Positions 40,901 to 53,100 of a stretch of 64,000 nucleotides of DNA are shown here, piece by piece. The DNA is taken from the NCBI RefSeq assembly GCF_003254395.2, contig NC_037641.1:2744001-2808000 (forward strand), written 5' to 3'. Within the stretch, counting starts at the first letter, position 1; each line of letters starts with the position of its first letter. The stretch comes from Apis mellifera (taxonomy: Eukaryota; Arthropoda; Insecta; Hymenoptera; Apidae). The notes beneath the pieces were generated by a model. The model worked only from the letters and a program-made list of their open reading frames with translations. It did not search any database and was not told where the DNA came from. The position numbers and the translations under genes were made by a program.

Positions 40901-43764
40901 CAATTCGTTAAGTCAAACGACGCGAAATTAGCCGCTGAAATCGGCGTTTTCGCATTTCCGGCGCTCGTTTATTACGAGACTGGCGTGCCCATCATGTACG
41001 ACGGTAAGTCTCGATTGCTCAATCCTTGGTTTGTTCGATTATAATCAACACTCGCGCTCCCTTCGTTCTTCGATCGTCTTTGTTTCTTTTAGTTAGATTT
41101 TGTTTTTTTTTTTTTCCTTTTTTTTCTTTATATGTTTTTCTCTGATATGATATTTTTTTTTTCTTTTATTTATTAATATTATTATTGAAACAAAGACGCG
41201 TAGAGATTTCTGCTTTATATTCCTCGTAGACATCCCTTTTTGCTCTGCATTGTTCTTCTTTCATTGAAGCTCGAAATATTTTATTGTAAATGGTTGACTG
41301 ATATAAAATCAGTTTCAGATTTTATTCGTAATTAAGATTGAGAAACCAGATAAATCGATCGATTAACTCGAGATCGATTTCAACAAGATTCATCGCACAG
41401 TAAATATTATTCTTGTTTGAAAACAAATTGATGATCATTTGAGTACCGTAAAATAAGCAAACAATTATAGTAATCTTTTCATTCTTTTAATTAATTAAAT
41501 TTTTTTAGAGAATCAATTTTTAGAAGGCAATTTTTAAATAATTACTTTAAAAATCATAAATATGTTATATTTCAATACCTTATTACTAATATTTAATAAA
41601 ATAGTAAGAAGTTCTTTTTTTTTTGGTACTCAAGCGATATAAAATAAACATTTTAAACATACAAACAAATCTTATTGAAATGAAAACGAAAGAAACACAA
41701 GATTAAAAAAAAAGGAAGAACAACTGGCTACCCATCCCACAACTGGTGGTACCCCGCCACCAATAACCTGACGACCCCCCTCGAAATTTAAACAAAAAAA
41801 CCCCCTGCAAAACCGAACAAATGAAAAGAAATCTCGGTACACCATGCAACTGAGCTGATCCTGATATGCGTGTGTGCCTTTTGTAGGTAATCTTAAGAAC
41901 GAGGAGAGAGTTCTGGAATGGCTAATCGAACAGAAAAGTAAGGAGATTTCTAGGACGATGATTATTATTATTGGTGTACTGTTCTTTGTGACGTTAATCT
42001 CGGTCGTGACTATACCACCTGGCTACGAGTAATAAATACTCGCGCCATGGTGATCACCCCGATCACTCTGCCACAATCGCAATCCTCATGACCGCGATAA
42101 AAAAAAAAATAAGAAGCAAAGAAAATTATATCATCGATTTCTTGCATATAATATTGACGCTTAAAATATATAATTTCTTCATAGTATTCTTTTAAAATAA
42201 TCAATATATATATTCGAGCAAGAAGAAATTTAATTGAAAGTTTCGCAAAACCTTCGTCAGCAAAAACAACTCTTGTTCATATCGATATATCTATTACAAC
42301 TTTGATTGTGATTTGATTAGATATTACTCTTTTATGATAACATAATTAGAAATAACACTTTTGTAAGAGGAAAATTTTAATTTGTTGTAAATAATAAAAC
42401 GTGCCAAATTATCATTCTATCCTTCTGGGAAAAAAATTAAAATTGGCAAGAGTTGTTTTTGTTATTCGATTCTTTAATTAGTAATATACATGCATATAAG
42501 CATATATATGAACATATATATATATATTTTCAATTAGTGTATACGTACATGTATTATAAACATATATATGCTTGGTTTGAGTTTATATATGCTTAGTTTA
42601 ATATTTAATTTTATTTTATGTAATTAAATGTATTCTTTAAGCGTTAAAGGGTTTAAGAGATTGAAAGAGGATCGGCGGTGAATGAAATGTATATTCATTG
42701 CTCGGTTTGAAGTAAACGAGAAAAGAACAAGAACGAAATAAAAAAAAAAAAAAAAAAAAAAAGAAAGATCTCACAAAGCTCGGTGAAAAACAAAAAAACA
42801 AATTCGATTCATGATCTAGCTTCTAACGCGCGCGCAAAATCGCTCTGGCCAACTGACCCGTTCACAATGCATTTAAAACCAACACTCATACAATGCGAGC
42901 TTCAATTTTGTCTTGAATCCATTTTCTCTGTCTCTCTTTCTATTACTGATTCTTATTTCTTATAAATGTCTGATTTATTTTTTTATTTTTTTATCTTTAT
43001 ATTCCATTTTTATCACATGCTCTATCACACCGCCACACTGCAGCAATCTAGATCGTCTGTTTCGGCGAGAGCGCGGTTTTTCGATTCAAGCGGAGGAAAA
43101 GGAAAAATATAAAAGCAGAGCGTATAGCTACATTAAATCCTGATCAATCGGTGATTAATCAAATTTGTCTAAAACCTGACGCTTTCGAGCACGTTTGTGA
43201 TGCAAGAGGTCTTTCTTTGACCGCGTTTCCATTGATCTGTTTCGTCGTCTGTCGAGTCGATCGGTATATAAAAAAAAAAAAAAAATTACAAAAACTAGAG
43301 GACAGTTCTTGGTTTGAAGATTTTTAATTTAAATCAATTAGAGATCGCAAGTAAAGATTTTATAATTCAAAGGAAGAACTGTCTGCTATTTGTTTTTGTT
43401 TCTTTTTCCTTTCTTTTTATAAATGAGATCACTGGCGACGAAACAGTACGAGCAAAAAAATTTTTTAAATTTCGACGAATACACACAATTCAAAAAAATA
43501 CACGCGGACATGCAACATCTTTTTCCACATACTATCAAATATATGTAACATATGTTGCAATCGTTTATACAGGAAACAATATCGTTAACAAATTCATACG
43601 TGTTCGTTGTGATATATATATATATAAATAATGTGATCCATTCTAAAATGCATGCATCCTTTGGACCGAGAGGCCGTATCGATCACAAAAAACGTAGGTA
43701 CACGCTCTCATTTCCGGTCGCGAAGAATGTTATCGATGACCCTGTTAATACGCAGGTAATGATA

Positions 43765-43808
<44 letters not shown>

Positions 43809-43817
43809 AACGATGAC

Positions 43818-43849
<32 letters not shown>

Positions 43850-45561
43850 CGATGACGATGAAGACGAAGACGATGATGACGAAGACGACGATGATGACGA
43901 CAATGACGAAGACGATGATGACGATAATGAAGATGATGATGACAATGATAATAATGATGATGATAACGATGATGATGATGATGACGATGATGATGACGAC
44001 AACGAAGAAAAAAATAAGAAATTGAACAAAGCCCTGAAGAATATCCTGGACAAAGGTAAAGGTCCAACGCCAACCAAGGAGGCCGAAGAGGATTTCACGT
44101 GAGAGATCGAAGTGTGACGGGCTTTGTATTGCGCGATATTATAAAAAAAAAAAACATAAAATAGAAAGCAATAATGCTATAAAATGACATCCCTGCAGAA
44201 AACAAAACGTAGAAATATATGTGTATTTTATATTATCAGTAAAACGATTCGGATATAACAAGTAATTTTGAATGAAACATGGCCGTCCACTCGCCGTTTA
44301 CGGTCGAGCTGGTGGCCGTAGGGCGTACCTGCATGAAAATTAAAATTATTTTTTGTTATTTTTTTTTATTCTTCTGTTTCCTTAACTCACTCAATCTGAC
44401 TCCTTTTTTGTCCACCCCTTTTTTTTTATTCTCCACTTTCTAAAATTTTTGAATTACCCTCGTGCATGCCAGCCTTATGACATTTCCCTTCATCAATGGA
44501 GCTACGTGACCAAACACTACAGTCGCCATTTTGAAAGTTGATCGTATCTAGTTCATACATTTATTAGATTACATATCGTTAAGCTTTAGTCATTATTTTT
44601 TATTTGTTTTATTTTCTCTTTCTTTCTCTCTCTCTCTTTCTTTCTCTAGGTAAGTAAAATTATTGTTGTTCAAATGGTGGTACCGTAGCTCCAGAAGACC
44701 TCGATCGCACTTTTACTACCCAACATAAGAAATAATAACAATTTCTCCAAAGCGAGCCGATGGTTCCTGTTGTAGTTGACAGCTGTCGTCTGCAGCGAGC
44801 TCCGAGTCGAAGAAAATCGGACTGGCTTCCGCTTGATAAAGCGGGGAGATAACACGGGAGGGGTTCGTTCGGAATATCTCGCAACTAATATTCACCGCAA
44901 TGAAACATGCCAACAATTCCATTGTTCGCGTGATTTCAACAAATTTCAAAGCACTTCGATTCATTATAGCGTGTAAATTGTATAAAAAAAAAAAAATTGA
45001 AAAAAAAAAAAAAGAAATATTTAACGATACTTCTCATTGTGATTAAAACGTAGATAAAAATGTAGAAATTGAAAAATACAGCAAATCAATTTTACTTCTA
45101 TTTTTTAACTTTATTTTCTTTTTTCTGATGAAAATTTAAGTGGAGGCTGGTCCACGCCAAAATGACGTATAAAAGAGTCGTCGACTCGCCGCGAGATATT
45201 CTCCTCAATGAGAAACATGCACGTTTGGCTTTTGCTGCGCAATTGGGATTGAAGTGACACGTTCTCTCTGCACTAGTTAACGTCAAATTCTCACGAGTCA
45301 ATCGAATCAATCTTCTCAATGTCTATCTCTGTCTGTTTTTCTTCACATCTTTTTTTTTTTTTTATCAATATCTTCATCTCTTCATCTCTTATCTGTTTCT
45401 CTTTGTTACCTTTCACACTCCTCTCTAAATTGTTTCTTCTTTTTTTTTATTTTCTTTCTTTTTTTTTTTTCATCAAATCTATCCTATCCTCATTGACTCG
45501 TGAAGGAATAAATCAATCAGCCTTAGGCTAGCCAATTTTTTCTGACCAACTCTTTTTTTTT

Positions 45562-45594
<33 letters not shown>

Positions 45595-48500
45595 ATGTCT
45601 CTTTTCTTTCTTTCTCTCTTTCTGTCTTTCTTTCTGCCATACATCTTTGTCTGGAAACTCTCTGTATATCTGACTCGTTGTATGATTTGCTTACTGCAGG
45701 CGACGGCTGTTTCTACATCGGCATGGGAGGTAAAAGCGCGAAACCCAAGATTCCCTCCTATGAGCCCTACCAGTGCTGTCCTGCCAAAGTCGCCCACGGC
45801 ACCAAGATCGCCAAGGCCACGAAAATCAGTCCGGCGGCCAAGGACAAGGGCAAAGCTCATGAGAGGTCCGAAAAGCTGGGTCTGCCCGGCCTGAAGCCGA
45901 TTAACAAACTCACCGCGAAGGAAAGCAGAAAAATGGCGACGATTGGGGTTAGCAAATCAAGTGATCAGAAGGCCAAGAAAGGATTCTTCGGAAGCGGTAA
46001 ATATCTCAACTGGCTGTGATTATCGCGGGATTAAATCACTGCCCCATACACGACCAGGATCATATTAAGTATCTCAACACGAATGCCTCATGGAAGATCT
46101 ATTCGGATAAGGATGGTAATGTTGAAGAATAATTAAACGAGGAAGAATTAGAAGAAAGAGAAACGTGTATTTTAGTGTTCAGAGATGAAAAGATGACGAA
46201 AAGAACGTAGGTTTGATTAAGCGTGGCATTAATATACAATCTCATTTTCTTTTAGTTGATCATCAAAAATAGAGTAGGGATTTTTGTTAACGATCGAAAT
46301 TATTGTACACGCCAATTGTACACGTAACATCTCATTACGCAAAGAGATCATTTAAGTGTATATAATTTTCATCATTTCATTAACATCTGTAAAATTTAGA
46401 ATTTTAACCATTAACATAATATAATATAAAATATGACGAGGAGATATATTATGTAATTTTGATCGAGCAAAAGTGATGTGAAGTATTTAAATCTTTAAAT
46501 TATTCCAATCTGTAAATTGCGAAATAATTTCCCAAAGAGGTTGCAAAATTACTTTTGGAAAGTTGTTTATAAGATTTTCTTTATTTTATTTCAATATATT
46601 TATCTACATGTAAAGTAAAAAAGATTTATGGTCTGACTGTAACAAAAAGATTCTGTAACAAATATTTTATATCTAACATAATAAATTTTTAACATCTTTT
46701 TCTAATTTTCATAATCCACATACACGAATAAAAATAAAATAATTCGTATACTTTATCAAAAATATATTTTTATGCAATTATGAAAAAAAAAGGAATCGCA
46801 GATTACTTATACATCTATTATTTATTTTACTTATCTATTATAAAAATGGTTTTTGACAATAGTAATTTTGCAACTAATTACATCAATGAAGAAAATGAAA
46901 AAATCACTTGACTAATACTAAATACGAAATGATCGAAAATATCACTTTTGTTCGATCGATTTGGCCGCTCAGTGATCATCTTTTTATCTCTGCTTGATAT
47001 TCAACTACCATGAACGTAAGAAAAGAAAATCAATGTCCACGTGTTTATGTGGGCAGTGATTTGATCGGCAATGTAGGAAGGAGGTAGTTAGATACATAGA
47101 AACGAAGTGACTGTATGAAGACGGGGGCTGGAAAGAAACGTTGAGTGAGAAAAGGGCCGGCTGACGAAACGTCTTCGTATCTCGGATGCAGGTGTGTCGC
47201 GCGGTCCATGAAGAGAATCACGAGCCGCAAGTTCTGGACGAGCAAGACGATCCAAGAAACGTGCCTAGGAAAGCCGGTGGGCTGGCTCCTCGGATTCCTC
47301 GAATCGTCGGGATAACAATTCCGCGAGAATCTCTAGTCTTCTAACACATGTTCGATCGGCCATCTTGTAAATATTCTAGAGCGTCCGCGTACCGGATATA
47401 CAATAGATACGTAACTATTAAAACGATTCAAACGCGACGGAGCTATAATTCTCTTTAATTTTGCCTTTAATTGGAAATTTATTTCTTTTTTTAACGAGTT
47501 TTAATTTAAAATGGAACGAATTAAATTAAAAATAGAAAATTTATTCGATTAAATTAATTGTAATTAGAGATATCTTCCTTTATAGCTCCGTCACAGATGT
47601 GTTTATCAGATCCTTTCCTATCTCCTATTACATTGTGTATGTCTGTCCAAGAACCTTGTAATCGTCGATCGAAAATTCGTGATAATTAAAAACAAAAAAA
47701 AGTTGCTTACGACGCGACTCACAAAACTATACCATAGGCGTATATATATTCGTCGACTCCGAAGAGATAAAAATTAAAAAAAAAAAAGAAATAAAAAATA
47801 TATATATATATATATACACGTATAATCGTGGGAACCAAGAATGTATCTAATTTAGAATGAAAATGAAACGAAAAAAAAAAATAAATAAATAAAAATAAAA
47901 ATAATAAAAAAAAATTCCGCGATGAGAAAGGATCGTGAGGATACAGTTTTTCTACGTCTCACTGAGAGTTGGGTCGGGGTTATGGCCTGTTGCAGTTGTG
48001 GCCGGGCTTCCATACATCATGAAAGTCTAAAGAACGAGGAGAAGGAAGCATGAGGTGGAGGACGAAATGGATCAAAGTAAGAGAGACAGAAAGAGAGAGA
48101 GAGAAAGAAAACCGATGTGTCTAAGGCAAGAAGATGATAATGAGGAAGCAGAATCAAGTAGAAGGGAATCGTCCAAATTCATCGTCTATCGATTAGATAG
48201 ACCGACGAAGAAGAAGAGAGGGAGAAATGTTGAAGAAGAAAAATGATCGTAAAAAGAAAAAAAAAGAAAGAAAAATTTCGTTCTTTCTGAACAAACTTGT
48301 TATCGTCATTTTTTTCAATTCGTCATCGATATCTCGAAACATTATCATCATCGATGTAATCATCATTTATCTCCTCCACGTTCATCGTCACGAATAAATA
48401 TTTCAAATCTCATCAAGAATTCATGATCGGCATCGATCATAGAAGAATCATGCGTCTTGCATCCCTCATTTAACATTTTTTGTAATCCCAAAAAAAAAAA

Positions 48501-50117
48501 AGAGCCATATTTATTTTTCATATATATAAATGTACTTACCCAAAAGCACTGCAAAATAATCGTTCTTGTCAGGAGCTTTCATGAGAAAGAAAAAAAAAAA
48601 AAAATCTGCAAATAGACCAGCGAATCTAAATCATCATTAATTACGTTTGATTCATAATAAATATTGTTAAAACATTAAAAAGAAAAGTGAACAACAAACT
48701 TGCACATTGCTTTTCATTTTCGAGAAACATAAGACTTGCTCACTCTACTACTAAAACGATTTTTACTACTACTTAAAAAAAACGAAAAAAAGAAAAATCA
48801 GAAAAAAAAAATAATAATAATAATAATAAATCCACATGCATTTCTCGTGCAAAAAAAAAAGAAGCCTTACATGCGCGTGAATCGAAATGAATGCAATCGA
48901 TCAAAGATGGCCGCCGCAAACAGACCGGTATATCCATTTTGATCTTCCTGCCATTAATTAATTTTGCGTATCGTTGTTTTATTGTTAATCGTCGCGACGA
49001 CAAGATACCGCTATTCCATTTGCATTTTTGGTCGGTAACGTTCACGATAGAACGGGGTAGGACTCTTTCTTTTAGAAGAAGTATTTCTTTTTCTTTTTTT
49101 TTTTTTTTTTTTTTTTTTTTTGAAGAAATATTTTGTTCCGAACGTTCCGTAGTGTTCTACCTAGATTTCGCGGTATAGGTTGTAGCGACGTACGTATTTT
49201 CGTTGAATTAATTATTTTCACTCACGTTGGTTTTAATCCTGGAACACCTCGCCTACTTATCGTCGATCAAACAATATATATATATATATTTGATCATCAC
49301 GCGTATCCTTTTAATTCAATTCCAGGGTTGAAACAGACTCTTAATTGTTATAATTGTTTAATCAATCTGCAGATCTCTCAAGAGTATGTTTATGTCAAGT
49401 GCAATGCGAGCGACATAGCATTTGGTAGCCAATGGCAATCGTACATTGATCCTGAATAAACGACTGCTAGTTTTCTTGATCTCATTCCAGAGATTCGAGG
49501 ATTGTAATTATTTATCTCGTTTCAGATTCTGCGAATTGTGGCAGATTGTGATTCTGCCAATTATTTCGTTATTTCTATCTTTTGAATCGTGAACCCCATT
49601 TTTTTCTTTCTCCTTCTTTTTTCTCTTGTATAATAGTTTTACACTTATATAATAATAATTTACACTTGCACACGCGACACAACAATCTCGACTTTGTACA
49701 TACGTATCTTTGATTCTATGATCGTTTCGGATCACTTCTTCGGATAAAATGTATGATATGTCGATCACATTATTCTTTCCTCCCCCTTCCTTACCTACTG
49801 ATCGTGGCTGCGACATAAACATACCCTCTTTTGAAATTCCTCAACAATAAAACGTCGAGGAACACGTGCGTTTCTTGTTACGCCAGCTATTACTAATCGC
49901 TTAATCGCTTATTGGGCCGCACAAGCGAGCACTAAACAATATATCAAAATCAAAAAGAAAAAAAAAAAAAACGATGAATAGTTAATGAAGAATCCCCCCA
50001 TAAAAAAGAAAAAAAAAAAAAAAAGATATGGAGTACGAAACATCGAGAATTCTTGTTCTTTCTTCTCCCTGGAAAAAAAAAGCCAGGCAGAGGAAACTCG
50101 GGTGGAAAACGCTCACC

Positions 50118-50148
<31 letters not shown>

Positions 50149-53100
50149 TACAATTATCTTATTATTTGTTGATTTCTGTACTCATTGTTGTTTTCGACCG
50201 AAAATCAATTAAATGCCGATGATAATTCTGTACAAAATCTACGTTGACACAAAGATAAATCTCGCGTGGACATTGTACTTCTGTGTCGCGATCACCGATT
50301 CTCCAGCGCGATAATTAAACGATTAATTCTGGTGATGATTGATCCAAACTTAATAATCTCTTGAATTTTGTGTAAATGTATAATATATAATAATTCGAAT
50401 TAATGTAATAAAATTTGAATCGATTAATTATTTATTAAACATCTATTCGTAATAATAGAGATGATAAATTTAATAATCGCGCTACTATCTGTGATCGCGA
50501 TTATCAGGCATGGAATTATTTTAATGCTCGTTAAACGTTTTGCGCAAATTTCTGCCGTATGGCATCCTCGTTAATCGCATAAGAGCAACATGTACGATAA
50601 TAAAACTCGATAATAAATATATTTCCTAGTACCAATTAGTATCCTTTTGTATTTTGCTTCGCCCGTTACTGCTAATGGTAGATATAGCGTCCTTGCCCTT
50701 GTAATTCATCCAGACTAGCTAGAAACAGATTTTTTTTTTATCTCTATTAAATAAAAGTTAAATCCATAAAAATGAAAGTTACGTACGACTTAGTTGAACG
50801 TTCGAATTCAACCGAATGGAACTGATATTTCGTTTCATTCTGATGTTTTGTATTTCACATTGTATTTGACGTATTTTTCCCGTTTGTTTCTTGTTCATTA
50901 GCTTGTCAAAGATACAATGATAAAACTCGACGAAACACATATCACGGTACTCTTGGCTACAAATACTCGACCGAGGATTTTCAATGTTATTCTTCGTAAA
51001 TTTTTTAAATGGCAGATTAAAAAAAAAAAGAAATCGCACGTCGCTTAACGATTTTTTAATTTTTTTAAAGAAAGATATTCTTACGTAAATGGAGCGATCT
51101 ATGATTTATCCATAAACATTTTCTTTTTGATATCTCTGGCGTCGATCGTTGAACTATGAACATGATTTGTGAGAGGATAAGTTTCCTTGTGCATCTAGAA
51201 ATCTCCAAAACAGCCATTCCAGATCTTTGAAATAAATATAGAATCTAGAAATCTATTAGTTTTTTTTCTTTTTTCTTTCTTTTTTTTGACGAAATATTTT
51301 GATTAACCATCTCATACGAAAGGGATGATAGTACATCGAACAACATTGTGATAACTTAGGTAATCTGCTAGACGAGAGCGAAGTGCTCGATTGGATGGTG
51401 AAGCAGAAGACGGACGAAAGTATTGAAGAGATCGATCGTGACACCCTGAACAAATATATCGAGACAAAAGAATTCCTGGCTGTCGTTTTCTGTAAGATAT
51501 AGTCAATTTTATTCAAAAAAAAAAAAAAAGGAAAAGAAATTGAACGAAAGTTCGTTTCATAATTTAATAAGTTCAATAATTCGTAAAACGAATCTTTTAG
51601 TTTGTTTCGAATTCAATTGGTAAGTAAAAATTATTATACACTTAAAACTGAATTAAATAATACCATTGATAAATCTAATATCGTAAAAAAATTTATATTC
51701 TACTTAATTATTTATCTTGCTTGAATTTTTCACAAATTACAATTTGACGTCGTTTGAATAAAATTAAATCCATCTCTTAAGTGTTCAAACACATTCTCTC
51801 TAAATAATCAAGAAATTTTGAAATCCCTTATTTAATCCTAATTATGAGATAAGAATCAAATACGAACACTTAAGGGATAGATGTCGCATAGTCTCGTTTA
51901 CGAAAAGAAAAAAAAAAAAAGAAATCTCGATCTCATAGACAAAGAGGAAGATCCAGAAAGTCCTAGAGTACTTAGGCACATCGAATTGATCGACGACGAG
52001 GCAGCTGAATACGGCATAAAGATCGTCAGGATGAAGGATCGATTAATGGCGAAGAAGTATGGGTTCCGGAATCCACCCGGTATCACGTACTTCCGCAAAG
52101 GGAAGAATATTAATTATGACGGAGATATAGACGACGAAGAGGAAATCCTCGATTGGCTGACCAATCCTGAGAACATGGAGCTGACCGATCACATCGAACG
52201 GATCAATAAGAAGATGTTTCACAAAATACGGCAGACCACTGATTATTTGGCGGTGTTCTTTTGTGAGTATTCGAGTATTTTTAAAAAGGAATTTTTAAGA
52301 AAATTTCAAAATCGATATTATCGCATGGCGAAGATAGAATCAAGACAATTAATTAATTAAATTTATATTTAGAGAAATATAATTAAGACATTTCCAATAA
52401 CGAAAAGTTCAACAATATTTTACAAGTTTCTATTTTATCTGTTTAACACAACATGGAATAAAACGTATATAACAGTTTTAAAAAATGAGATTTTCGAGCA
52501 TATCGAACGCGATGACGCGCATATGTTTAGACAGCAACGACTGCAAACAGTGTAGCAGGGTATTGACAGAGATCGAGCACATCGATGACGAGGCGGATAG
52601 CGTGGGAATAAAGTTCGTCAAAATCGATGATAAGCAACTCTCCAAACAATATGGCGTCTTCGCATTGCCCGCGATATTGTTCTTTAAAATGTCCTCGAAG
52701 GAACCAGTCATTTACGCAGGTATATGTTATAAATTAGATCAAATGATCCATTGATTAATTTATAATTAATTCCGTAATGATATCCGTTCAAAGGCGATTT
52801 GTACGATGAGGATCAGATATTGCAATGGTTATTAACGCAAAAAGATCCATCCGGAGAGGTAATCGAAGATTTGGAGGGAGAAGAATTGTTGCATTTGATA
52901 AGAGAATCGGAATCATTAGCAGTGTACTTCTGTAAGTCTGACAGTCCTTCAACCTCGGCCAACTGCCAAGCAGGAATGTATCTCTAGCCTGTTGCACGGC
53001 ACTGTATTTTCTAATATTTTCATATTTTCTTTTTTCACATTTCACAATTCATTCCGCTCTTCTTCTTTTATGAATCATAAAAAATTCAATTATAAATATT

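Larger units (their letters stand above)
46686..51359 (+). other. Intronic stretch before exon 18
   Basis: No array exon was seen. A GC-rich patch at 47090-47350 holds a 52-codon frame (ATG 47186) whose splice phase does not match the array. Simple repeats: 28-T run at 49094-49121, (TTTA)n at 50118-50149, (TA)n near 47795 and 49275. Confidence 0.55.

Noticed and set aside
42975..43139. Apparent exon after CTGCAG at 43043 with a basic frame ending AYSYIKS
   Set aside because: Its frame needs two bases from the upstream exon, but every donor here supplies one.
43708..44098. Long minus-strand frames rich in Ser or His across exon 16
   Set aside because: They are the reverse readings of the GAT repeat; no other support.
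47992..48035. Tiny phase-1 terminal exon after TTGCAG reading VVAGLPYIMKV
   Set aside because: Eleven codons, poor pyrimidine tract, no parallel to the other tails.
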